Source: Cymodocea nodosa (taxonomy: Eukaryota > Streptophyta > Magnoliopsida > Alismatales > Cymodoceaceae). Taken from it: a stretch of 64,000 nucleotides of DNA. The stretch is from positions 24,683,501-24,747,500 of the forward strand of contig CM072335.1 in the NCBI GenBank assembly GCA_036874045.1, given 5' to 3'. Shown here piece after piece: positions 49,701-61,600 of this stretch (its first letter is position 1; every line of letters begins with the position of its first letter). Below the pieces are notes generated by a model. It made no database searches. It worked only from the letters and a program-made list of their open reading frames with translations, and was not told the origin of the DNA. The translations under genes and the position numbers were made by a program.

Positions 49701-52700
49701 TGGGTGAAGTATTGATATAACACTCTGTGGCAGAGTGCAACAGGATACATCCCATTTGAAGCCTTATACGATGTCACACCTCACACTATTCTAGCTACTG
49801 CCAAAGCAGTTATCATTGAGGAGGAGCTGTAAACTCACGATGAGTTGATCCAAAGACTCAAAGTTAATCTCCACAATGCATAGCAGCATATGAAAGTCGT
49901 AGAGAATGGTAAGAGGAGGGATGATTCTCTAGAAGTGGGATAATGATATGAGAATACAAGAAAGTTGAAGGTACTAACATGTTATTACTATTTCAGTAAC
50001 TAAATCAATCAGCTACTTGCAATCAAGCATTGGTGCTATTAAAGCATGACCAGCAGCAGTATTTGTGCTATATAATATAGAATGAGAGAATAAGCTTAGC
50101 TTCTCTATGACTTTCTTGATTTTCTATCTTTCCAAGTTTTTTCACTAGTTTGCCTGTCTTGATGTTTTATGAGGTTTATGTAGAAAGTCAAAGAAATTTA
50201 AAATCCATGTTTCACTTATTAATATGGGCTTTGAGATCCAACTTTTTGGTGCAGTGAAACTTCTACAATATGTTTCAACACCTATTACATTGTATTTTTC
50301 TTGAAGATCTCTATTATTATTTCTCAGTAGTAAGTCCTTTTTATATTTGACTTTTCTTGCCATATAATTCTAGACAACTGAACTATTTTTATTAACAAGA
50401 ATATGGAAGGGAGTTTTATGAAATGATTCATGACTTTTGATTATTCATTATGTTCTACTATTCGTCAACTTACTGAATCAATTCCTTGCAGTCTGTTGGA
50501 TCTACTGGAGCTGGTGCATTCATTCTTTCATTGTCGTGGTTTTTCCTTTTTGGGCTTGCAGTAGGGGTTCACCACTGTTATAAATGGTGTACAAGTATCA
50601 ACAGCAAAGAGTCCTTCTCTTCAGGATGGATCTGTCTTATATTGCTTGTTATCTTCACTTGTGTTGCATCGTAATACTCTATGCCTTCCATATTGTTTTG
50701 CTATATGATGCTTGCAAATATTTTGTTTCCATCAAGAACCCTATGTAGCTTATGTTTGTTTTCTATTTATGCATACTTGTGACTTGACTCTGCATCATCT
50801 TTTGTTGTAGTCTTTGAAGTTACCAAATTGTTTTGAATATGATACGTGCCACAATGGTACCAAATTTTGACCGTATTTCTGAAATTTGAATGGTGCATTC
50901 TATATTTAGATTTATACAGATATAGCCTTTAATATCAAGAATACATTATTTCATCTCTTCCTTGATATCGCAAAAGAGATTGATATAAGCAAGACTTACT
51001 ATAAATAGCAACAAGACAAGAAAAACATGAAAATAATACACAGATCTGTTTCAATGTAGTGTATCATATTTGCAGCATGCTTTATTGGCTTAGGTTACAG
51101 CGCATGAAATTAGTGGGTAACTGAAGGTCTACTTTACAGTGCTCAAATTTTAGTTAAGTGAGACGTGGACATAATCAGAAAATACCTGCATAGACAGATG
51201 TGAAGAAGAAACATATTCTACTTACGTGTAGGAGGTAGTGCATGTGAAGTCAACTGTTTTTACTTTATAATCGCTGATCTTTTATCCTTTATGATTTAAT
51301 GAGTTTGACCTAGCAGGAGCTAATGGCACCCCCTTTGATGTGATCACATCGTAGCTGTTTTAATTTTGTTTGGTCATATAACTATTATTAAGGACATGAT
51401 AAATTTCAATTTCGATTCATAAAAGTTGCAAATATGGATTGGCATATTATCTGCAATACTCTGGCTCTACTAGTTTAAAAGTTAACATTCATTAATTTAT
51501 ATATAATTCTTGATAATCTATGGTCTAAATCAAATTATAAAGCTTATTTTATGTTTTGTTTCATTTGGATTGTTTTACTGATAAATATCTTACCATAAGC
51601 AATTCTGATTATTTTTTTTTTTTTCCGATTTGAGCTATCAGGACTGGATGCATTCTTTTATCCATTGGACAGGATGAATTCCACAGTGAAGTGCTGCACA
51701 CCTTAAATTTCGTTGTGAATCAAACAGAGTTTACCATCCAAATCCTTACAAATGTAACAGGATATCTTTCACTTGCCAAGACAATAAATGTTGACGAGAT
51801 CATTCTTCCAGAAGATGTCCAGAACCAAATTGACAAGTTGAACTTGGACTTACATAATGCTGCAAACACTTTGTCTAATAAGATGATCGAAAGTTCAGAA
51901 AAAATAAGAAAAGTTTCCTATGAAGTGTAAGATTTTGTTTATATGCTGGATTTCTCTGCCTGCTTCAAATTTCATCCTTTTTTTAAGTTTTTCTCAGAGC
52001 TGTTGTTTCTCATGCATCATTATTCACATACAGAAGATGTGTGTTGATTGTTACGGCGTCAGTTATGCTTTTGTTAGCTGTGATTGGATTCTGTGAGTAT
52101 TTTTGTGTTTGATGGTATGGTTTTCATTTAATCCTCCTTTTGTCTAACTTATAGTTTTTGTATTTTGTAGCATTATCAATTTTCCAACTTCAAAAGGCTA
52201 TATATATGTAAGTTCTCTTGCATGTGACATTGATAGTTTTCTCATACTGCTGAAATTTAGCTGCATGTTGATGTTTTTATATTCAACTTTCAGATTTATA
52301 ATCTGCATGTTGATGTTTTTATATTCAATTTTCAGATTTATAATAAGTGGGTGGCTGCTGGTCACGATAATTTTCTTTCTCTGTGGAGCATTCATAATTC
52401 TAAACAAGTAAGTCATCATTAATTTACTAAGGCCACATAATGCCCTTATTTTCTTTTTTTTCTGCTACAACTGTTTCAGCTATCCGTTAATATTCACCTA
52501 TAACCCGATCCATTTAGGTTGGTTGCATGTGATAGTATCTTGTATAGCAGCTTTGATTGCCCCAATGTTTTTCTAGTTATTGAATACTTTCTGTCTTCCT
52601 TGTGCTTGGATGAGAAGTAAACATGAATTTGACCATTTGGTGTTATCGTCAGTGCCGTTTCGGACACTTGCACGGCAATGGCTGAGTGGGTGAAAAACCC

Positions 52701-53503
52701 TCGCGCGGAAACTGCCCTCAGTGACATACTTCCATGTGTTGACGAGAGGACCACCAACATGACTTTGTACCAGAGCAAAGAAGTTACCAGAGAATTAGTA
52801 AATATTGTCAACACTGTTATTGACACTATTGCAAACTCCAATAAAATGCCACCTGATGAAGCTTCTTATCAATACAATCAATCGGGCCCTTTGATGCCAT
52901 CTCTTTGTTCTCCCTACGATTCTACACTAAATAATCGTCAGTGTGATCCGAAAGAGGTGTCTCTGACAAATGCTTCTTTGGTGCGTACAAGAGCCTTCTG
53001 CCTCTCTTGATTTCTTCCACATGTTCTCCTGACTTCTGTAAATCCATCCTCATGCTGGATGTCTTCTTCTTTTTTGTGCCGCTAAATGGAGAAGTTCAAA
53101 CGACTTTTGGTTGCAGGTATGGCTAAACTACACTTGCGCGGTTTCCGCTTCTGATTTATGTGTAAGCAGTGGTAGGGCGACTCCAGATATGTACAGGCAA
53201 TTGGTGGAAGCTGTAAATGCCAGTTACGCACTCGACTACTATACGCCACTTCTACTGAGCCTCCAGGACTGCAACTTTGTCCGTGATACGTTCAACACCA
53301 TCACAGCTCACTACTGCCCTTTCCTGGAGCACGATCTTGTACTGGTGAATGTTGGTCTGGGCATGATAACTGCTGGAGCAATGCCGTGCCTGATATTGTG
53401 GATTATCTATACAAAACGACCCCAAAGGGAGGAGGCGTTAGCTGAAGTTGACGACGTTAAAAATGCCAACGGAAGTAACGTGATAATAGCAAGAAGTGCA
53501 TAG
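43790..53503 (+). CDS. Conserved plant multi-pass membrane protein, 9 exons
   Basis: Exons: 43790-43928, 44056-44249, 50492-50670, 51642-51926, 52034-52092, 52171-52207, 52336-52407, 52653-52980, 53117-53503. All are GT-AG and in phase, 559 aa. It belongs to the plant family of uncharacterised transmembrane proteins that includes Arabidopsis At2g12400. There is a hydrophobic signal or anchor at residues 5-30, the family motif [15 protein letters not shown] at the end of exon 2, and further membrane segments near 117-137, 152-178, 267-290, 298-320 and 505-529. Two large loops carry N-glycosylation sequons (NQTEF, NVTGY, NMTLY, NYTC) and several Cys ([27 protein letters not shown]), as expected for extracytoplasmic domains. 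Intron 2 (44250-50491) hosts a gypsy element. Intron 6 has a duplicated 3' splice site. Function unknown; it appears intact. Confidence 0.9.
44414..44574 (+). repeat. Gypsy 5' LTR
   Basis: TG...CA-bounded copy of the repeat at 49121-49349, with an internal deletion of about 68 bp after GTGAACTGTA. Confidence 0.85.
44690..49110 (+). pseudogene. Gypsy gag-pol remains
   Basis: Plus-strand fragments stand in gypsy order. Gag (44830-45200) reads LNFPLYDG and [11 protein letters not shown] zinc-knuckle-like stretch at 45625-45700 reads [20 protein letters not shown], with the second Cys lost. RT at 46862-47275 has [17 protein letters not shown] and [11 protein letters not shown]. RNase H at 47307-47498 reads [20 protein letters not shown]. 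Integrase at 48022-48294 reads [13 protein letters not shown] and [13 protein letters not shown] chromodomain-like end near 49050-49110 reads WEEYRKLI and LEDKV. The RT active site is replaced by a 21-T run at 46871-46891. Stops and frameshifts throughout show that it cannot move on its own. Confidence 0.85.
49121..49349 (+). repeat. Gypsy 3' LTR
   Basis: The 229-bp, longer form of the LTR, following a purine-rich tract. Substitutions relative to the left LTR are frequent, so the insertion is old. Confidence 0.85.
49412..49940 (+). mobile_element. Truncated second copy of a gypsy integrase segment
   Basis: This 529-bp piece matches 48157-48689 of the neighbouring gypsy element from CTAAATATGTGCATTTCAC to GATGATTCTCTAGAAGTGGG. 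It begins 62 bp beyond the 3' LTR. Many substitutions and small indels separate the copies, for example GTTAAACTTCATGG here against GTTAAAACTTCATGG there, so it is either an old duplication or part of a related element. Confidence 0.8.
52261..52344. repeat. 42-bp tandem duplication with a splice acceptor
   Basis: CTGCATGTTGATGTTTTTAT through TTCAG and ATTTATAAT occurs at 52261-52302 and 52303-52344 with one C/T difference. Each copy contains a usable TTTCAG acceptor followed by ATTTATAAT, at exon starts 52294 and 52336. Confidence 0.9.
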
Positions 53504-55692
53504 CTGCGGAATATAGCACATACGTATTTATTTAAAGGTTTCGAGGACGTCTGTCCTGCTGTTCGTCACAGTTTAAAAATGTAGGGTTTTTAGAGGCTGT
53601 AGAAAGAATCCCAGGTGGGGCGAAGCACCACGTGGATCATAGCGTAGCATGGGCGTGCGATCTGTGCTATAGGGTTAGGCCATCATTTTATACATATCAT
53701 ATAGGCGTGAAAGCGAGTCTTGTCCAAGAGTTTCTATGAGCTACCGTACGTAAGCGGTTTCGACAACTTTACGAGTACTAGATGAGGAAAATATTATAAG
53801 GGTATGAATATCAGACGTACTGAAAGAACCACCGTACATTAAATTACAAGTCTTGTGTTTCTTCTATGTTGAGTTCGGTGGATGGGGACCACGTAAAAAG
53901 CTGAGAATGTCTTCCCGGAATACGTATTGATGGAAGGTAAATAAATGCACATCTAAGTTTAAAAACGCTTGTGCTTTCTCTAACGTCCATGGCCTTGGAC
54001 ATGTAGTAAATACCAACTGCCGCTTCCCCAACCGTATCGATGGTACAATTCGGCGTATATATGCTTTGCCGCGCAGAGATGGGCTTCAATCACTTGTAAT
54101 TAATCTTTTAGACGTAAAATAAAATTTCACGAACTTATTTCCATTCTTACTACATATTTTCTTTCGTTAGATTTCTTTAACAAAAAAATTCCCTTAATTA
54201 CCGCTCAAATAATGGCATAGAGCTTCGAAAAAGCGGTAGTGACCAACGGCAATGGAAGATGGGAACAGGAATGAGAGTGAAGTGGAAAATGAAATGAGAG
54301 AGACGCAAGGGGAATTACCCTTTGAGAAAAAGAACAATAGATATGTAGAAAAATAACTGCCAAAACAAACAATAGTCATCCTACCAATGGGATGACGCAG
54401 TTTATTTATTTTACATGAAAGATGAGATCTTGAATGAAAACACTAAGGTTATCAAAAACTAACGATAGTCATCTCCACACCCATCTATTAAAATCGTCTG
54501 TGAAGTTACATAACTTCAAAATGCCCACATTTGATGCCATAAGTGATAGAACGCCTTTTGGACGAAGGTTCGTGTAATTTTATTCCACTATAAAATGATT
54601 CTGTTAATATGAAGCTTTATTCAACAATACAAAGGCTAGATGGACGACAATTGAGGTAAAAGTTTTTTATCTGAAATATTTTGTCACTCCATACAGGGCA
54701 GAAGAAAAAATTACCTAAATTAAAAATCACCTGACATCACCGTTCAACCATATGAAAGAAACTAATCACCATATGACCAGCTGGTGTAGCGCTCTTTCCA
54801 AATAAGATATGGTAAACAGCTATCTTTACCCTAGCAGCTGATATGGATTTTGTGTGGAAATAATTAATATTGTAATGATGTACACTTAAGTTATAATATT
54901 ATATGTTACGCACTAATAACTTAAACATGCACAAATACTACGATTGTTTTTTGAAATTTTTACTTAGAATACTATAAAAAAATTATCAAATTACATGTAT
55001 CCTACCTACTAAGCGTTACATGTCATTGTTTTTCTAACATTCAACGACATGCAAGTAAAATGTTATATTTGCAGTAGGATGCAAATAAACGCCCTTTGTT
55101 TTTAATACTAAACAAGGGAATAAGTCGCTTATTAGCGGTCTCCAAGTTTGACATGAAAATAAATTAAGCACCGCGTAAAATGAACCCGGTTGCCATGTCA
55201 TGAGTAACAAGTGCTTTGTCATAGAAGGCCCCATCTGCTTGACCACAACCGTATTACATAAACACCAACTCTAAGCAATTGTTTTTTTACCTTGATTTAC
55301 CCTCAAGCTTTCATCTTCTGCTCCTATTGATAAATTGAGAGACTGCATTGGAGCTCATGATTTGAGACCTCAGCCTACGGTATATGCTCTAACATGGAAA
55401 ACATGATAACAAGTTTTGCTCGTCATTGGTGATGTACAGTTCCGAAATTGCAGACTTGTCACCATGTATACATTTTCCTGGCCGGCAGTCCGTGTAAAAA
55501 AATAGTATCCAAATATGACGGAATCTGTTACGATGCCTTCTTTTGTCAATTACAGTTCTATGATCCAGATCTCTTTTTAGGCCTGACAACACAAGGGCAA
55601 AAGAGTTAATTGGAAATTATATCGGCATTGGTAACGTTCCAAATTAACCACTATAAAGAATCATGTGTTCAAGTTACCCTCCTACATATCAA
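53504..55692. other. Spacer between two convergent genes
   Basis: No gene or transposon was recognised. Both gene 3' UTRs should lie at its ends. Confidence 0.4.
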
Positions 55693-58600
55693 TCATACGG
55701 TTTTTAAAGATGATGTTTGGTAGAAGTACTTTCGACTCTTCTGATGAGTTCTCCAAAACCAGGCGAGGGCACCAAACGCACAGCTAGCAATAGCAATCCC
55801 CATTGCAGCTCCTAAAGGTACAGTAACGACATGTGTTGAAGTAGATGTGTCATCAATCAGTGGCTCGCTAATTCCAATGCTACTGGATGAAGTGTCCTTA
55901 TAGGATGAAATGAGCATCTTCCCATAGTATTTCACCAAGAAACTGAAAACTTCATCCATATTCCACTCTATTTCGTTAGTGTTACTGCTTTTTTTACCAA
56001 GAGAGAGATAGCATGATGGGCAAAGTTCTTTCGATGGCCATGTCATCTTAGGAAATTTTGGATCTCCAGTTCCCAATTCGTTCTCTTCTTTTTGGAGTCT
56101 TAGATTGACCTTGTTATGTGTGCTCCAAAACCACAAGGCCAAGTCACGTGTTCTGTTAAATGGGGTGGAAACCCTGGAGACAATGAAAAGTAAGATCCTG
56201 GCAAAAGGAAAAAGAATTATTTGAAAGTCTTTTATGTCATACCTTGAACACATATCATAGAAATGTTGACGGCAATCTTCACATCCAAAAAAGTTGTGAA
56301 TAAAATCACACACAACTGTAAATGTAGAGTGGCTCTCACCATCCCCGACTCTTACTGAAAGAGAATGTATTAAAACCCACAGACCACAGCTGCAGCAGAA
56401 AAAAATACATTATTGCCACATCTTTATAATTATGAAATATTTGGTAATCTCGGATGCCAGTTACTTCTTAGGATAGTCCAAACAAGAGAGTCATGAGCTG
56501 TGTAGAGAGTCTAGAGACACTCTAAACGTTATTAAGAAGTAAGGCATTTACTCCAGATCTCCTTTTATCATATTCCCTAACAATTGGTCAATTGTTCCTC
56601 GCAAGTTTAGATTGTCTTGCTATTTTATGTAGGAAGGCTAGATGCACCGTGAGAATGGACAAAAACAAACTAGAAGGCAAATGATAGCATTCATAAAGCA
56701 AAATAAACTAGAAACTAATTAATACCATTCATAGAATAAACTGGTTCGCTGCTGATGTTGAAAAAAAAAAGGAATATGAATTCTTCAGGAATTTATTATT
56801 TTTCATATGTTTTACAGTTTTAGGATGAATAAAATTTAAACATCTGAAGTTTGAAATTAATCTTCAATGTAAACTGGTCACACCCATATGGTACAGTGAT
56901 AGCGTTTATGTTTTTTATGTGTTGCTTCCTTTGATGAAATTTCCATTATAATCAAGAATAAATATAAAATAAAGAATATCAACTGTACCTAAAGCCTCTG
57001 GTGTCATGTTTGCTCCCACGACAGAATTTCTGCAATATAAATGCATGAAATATGATTAAAAGAATTTAAAAATCAAATTATATGTTCACCAAGAAAAATG
57101 AAGACTTTGGTTTAATTCTTGATGGCTTGGACAAGTACAATGTCTACACATATTTTTAGCTGTTAGAGTCATATTTGAGTATTATTAGTCTTATTTAGCA
57201 TTTAGTCATATTCAAGTTATTGGATATCCATTTGTCTTGAGGATCTAATAAGTCCTATATATGTACTCATCTGATCATTAATGGTTAATCATATCATTAT
57301 TCTCTATTCTCATATGACATCGAAACACCAAGTGAAAACCTATAACCCACCATACATACCCTAGTGGTCGTTGCAACCCACCACTGTTAAAAGACACCAA
57401 CGGCCCCTCCAATGCTGCCAACCTTAACAGGCTCTCTAGCCACCTTTAGCAAGGTTGACAACCCTGATTGTTGGCTCCTAGGAATCCATTCATCCATTCC
57501 CACTGCCCACACAACATCTTCCACCCATCCCTCCCATTCCACCCCTCATAGCCATCGCTAGTCACCCTAGACCAAGAAGTCAGATGTCTTTTCCCCCATC
57601 ACGTTGTGAATAGCAATGTAGATAGACGGATTGTTGTCCCCATCCATGTCATAAGCTATCCAAGTTTCATTTGTCACTAATAATTGGTGTGTGAGCATGC
57701 CAAGCCCACAATGTCTGAAGCTCCTATCAATCACCATCATGCTCCAGATATACCATAGTTTCTTTGCAAATTAGATCTTTGTGTGTTTATTTCAATTGTG
57801 ATAATGGTCATTGAGTCTTCTATTAAGAATTTGAGGGAAATGTTAGAAAAATTGGAAAAAAGAACTATTTGTTGTAGGTGTAAGTTTCAAGACATCTATT
57901 TTAAGCACATTGAAAGCTTCAACATCTTACTCGTCTATCTCTTGATGTCAAGGATGTAGTATATGAAGATTAGAACGTAGATGATGTCATAATCATACCT
58001 TGAATGATCAACACAGACTCTAGTGTTGCTTAAGGAATCATGATGCTCAAACCTACCAAAAAGATTTGGAATATATTGAAGGCTACACGCAAGTGTGATA
58101 AGAACATTTCGCTAAAATTTTTGGGATTAATGGCCAATTGTTTTACCTTTCATCAGGTTAAGCATTCGGTACAGAAGTATTTCACTACTCTCCACACACT
58201 TCTAGATGAACTTGATGTGCATCAGCTATTGATAGTAGATATTAGCTAGGTGAGACAGTATTTTAAGGAGCTTGCAATTGCCATTTATCTTTCTAAGGGG
58301 GTTTATGCACTTGGAAGCAAATGGAAAGGAAACTGTTTTCCGTTTGACCAAAAAGTTTGCACAAAATTAGAGTGTATGTACCTAATTTCCACAATAAAAT
58401 AAATTGCGTTAGTTTCCATCACAAGCATTAAAAATTTTCCTTTCCTTTTCCACCTGAAAGGGTAAAATTTGAAAGGAAAATATTTTCTTTTTGTTTCCAT
58501 ACATACATAAACACCTTGTTGAAGTCAAAAGGAAAATAACTTGTGGTTTCATTTTCCATTGGTTTCCTTTTGACTATATTTTTCCTTTGGTTTACCTAGC

Positions 58601-61600
58601 ACAAGCACCCCATCGTCTCAACCCTAAACTTTCCTCTCATATCCATGGGCATAATTTGAGAGGAGACAGTTCTAGTCCTGTAGTCAAAATGTTCCAGAGT
58701 TCAGCAAATCTCCACAGCCATACCTACACCTATGTCCGATCAGTCAACCCTAGCTAGGGTTGTTAATAGGTCAAGCTAAACATGTTACACCATTTGACCC
58801 TGCCTGTTAATTTTGGATTCAGGCCAATATTTCCAACAGAGTTCAACCCATAAGACTTGAAATATTAAAAGGCAAGGCAATGGGTAGAGTCTTTAACCCA
58901 ATCCATTAAACCATTAGAAGGGATGTGTTTCATCTATGAAGATATTTTTAATTTTTTTTAATTTTTTGTTTTTTATATGATTTATGAAGAATAAAGAGAT
59001 GAAGACAAAGTTTTGATTTGTAGAAGGGATGTGTTTCATCTAATTTAGTAGTCATTTAAAAATAAATTCATTGCATTATTGCTTATCTCGTGTTATATTT
59101 TTTATCTCATGGAAAATGACCATTCTTGCTTTTTTTATGTCATATTAAATTAAGCATACTTTGTAACATTTTATTTTTTTGAATTGATGTTTATTATTGT
59201 AGAAACATATATATTTATTATCTCTTTATGATCTTTTTTACAAAAATATTGTTTCTAATGTATATTTGTTTAAATGATTATTTAGCATTTACCCATTAAC
59301 CAAACCCAACCCATTTTTTATTAATGGAATGGGACAGGTTACTGGTCAATATCTTTAAGAAAATAGGATATACACCCAACTCATAATCCATTTCACTTAA
59401 ATGGTTAGGTGACAAGTTGACCACTCACCAGGCCTGTTGACACTCCTAGCATTGGCCACTGCCTGTGGGCGTGGATGAGATATTATTAGAGATACAACTA
59501 TGGTGGACATTCATATGGAGAAGGCTGGCCCTATTGTCAATATTGTGGTCAAATGGGGCACTGGTCTTACAAGTGTCCGAATAAGTTTGAATGACCAAAA
59601 CTAGCCCACGATACAAGTGGATATTTAAAGATGTTTAACTTATGGATAAAAATAATTAAGATAGAAGTCAGATTGGTTAAATGATCTATATGTAATTTCT
59701 AAGCATTAACCAATCAATTTTACCATGGGTTGTTAAACAGCAAACTAAACGAACTGCCAATTTGGTTAATAGTTAGCTATTTATTAATATGATCAGCTAA
59801 TGAAAATGAATTCAACCATTCTCCTAACGGTTGAATTAAATCAAGTAATACCTGTTCTAAACTTAACCTTGCAAGCAACCCCAATGAAACTAATGCTCAA
59901 GCTTGAAACACATCACAACCCATCTCAAGTCCGAGCATGTGGAGTTTGTTGTATGTAATAAGCCATTTACCTAGGGGTCCTCCAGTAGTGTATCTTATTG
60001 CCATTAAAAAATGCAAATTCATGAGGGTCCAATCCTAAGATCAAAGGACAAGACATCAGATTCCTCCAATCTCAAGTAATTTCCAAAGTGTTGAAATGAG
60101 GGAGGCATGCATGCTCATAAGCAACTCTAGGAGAGTCAACACCTAAGATGACCAAGGCTGACCCATTGGAGAGTATCTTGGAACTAAACCAGGCAGTTGA
60201 TATAGCTAAAGTCAACCCCCCCGAAAAGTGACTTAAAGTTAGGTTGTTTTTGTGCTGTAGTAGGCAGGACTAACCCTCTGACAAGCTTCTCAAGGCTGAT
60301 GATAATCACCAACAAACAGTTTCAAATGTCAACCTATTGCTGTGCTACTGTAGCCAAGGCTGGTCCTAAGAAAGTACCTCAAAGTTGATGACCATCGCCA
60401 CCAAACAGTTTAGGATGTCAGTTTATTGCAGTGCTGCTGAAGCTGAGGTTGGCCCTCTAAAAAGCACCTAGAGCTAATGACATCTAGCACTATATAGTTG
60501 GGGTATCAACCTATGTCTATTGCTTATTCATGTCACCAAGGCCAGCTCTCCTATGAATGCCCTAGGGCTGATAAAGGTTGCCACTGAACTGTTTAGGATG
60601 TCAATCTGTAGATGTGCCTTAGGATGTCGTCCTATTGATGTCCTAATATAGCTGAGGATGGATCTCCAAAGGTTGCATTAGGGTTGATGATGATTGCCAT
60701 CAAATAGTTTGTCATGTCAACCTGTTGCTTTGATAATGTAGCCAAGGCTGATATTCCACAGAGTGCCTTAGGCTGTGAACAGTGAAGTGGAACCAATAAG
60801 TGAAACAACTGATGGAATGGAAAGGTTGAAGAGGTTACCTGACATATGCTTGGGGGGGAGAAAGGGTTCTACCTCTGTCCTTAATACAAGAGAACTTGCA
60901 GAACTCCCTAGATGCTCAAGTGGTTGATGGGGAATGGTGATAAATGAGGACGGCAAAGGCAGCAGGTGCAAGCTCAGAGTCTCATAGGATGGGGTTATTA
61001 ATCTCTCACAGAAACTGTCTTTGGGATGGAATGCAGTGAATGTGGGCACCACCCTGACTGTTGTCTCTATGCTTACAGTATTTCTGAATCCAATCAAAAG
61101 CACAATATTGAACTCAACATGGTTTCCTACTCTTCAAACAATTTTATAAAAGCAAAGCACTTGCAAAGTTCTCAAAGTGAGACACACTACAACAAAACCT
61201 ACTGAAAAGCTTACAAAGGAAATGCTAATTGTATAAAATTTAAGATGATTCAACAACAATAAGCTAAAAACTGACCTTACTATTTTGTAGACAAAAGCAT
61301 GCAATGCAATGTAAAGAGTCAAAACTAATGATAACTATGCTTTTTTCTGCACTTTTTTACAATAATTGGGCATTAATTAATCATCTTTCTTCATTTTTTT
61401 GTGTGGCATTCATCTTTCTTGATTCAAATCTCAAGCTCTTCTGTTGCACACTCATTGAGTTTTCTTTCTTCAGGTAAAATTTCTCAGAACATTAGTTTAT
61501 TTTTTATGACCCATCAATACTTAGTAGAAACATATGCCTGGCAATTTAATCAAAAAAATAAGTGAAGAGATGCCCACCCAATTTCTACGAGGGACTTCTT

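Noticed and set aside
60768-61103. Minus-strand 111-codon frame in the QSOX intron
   Set aside because: It overlaps the end of the minisatellite region, has no recognisable domain and lies wholly inside an intron of the same strand.
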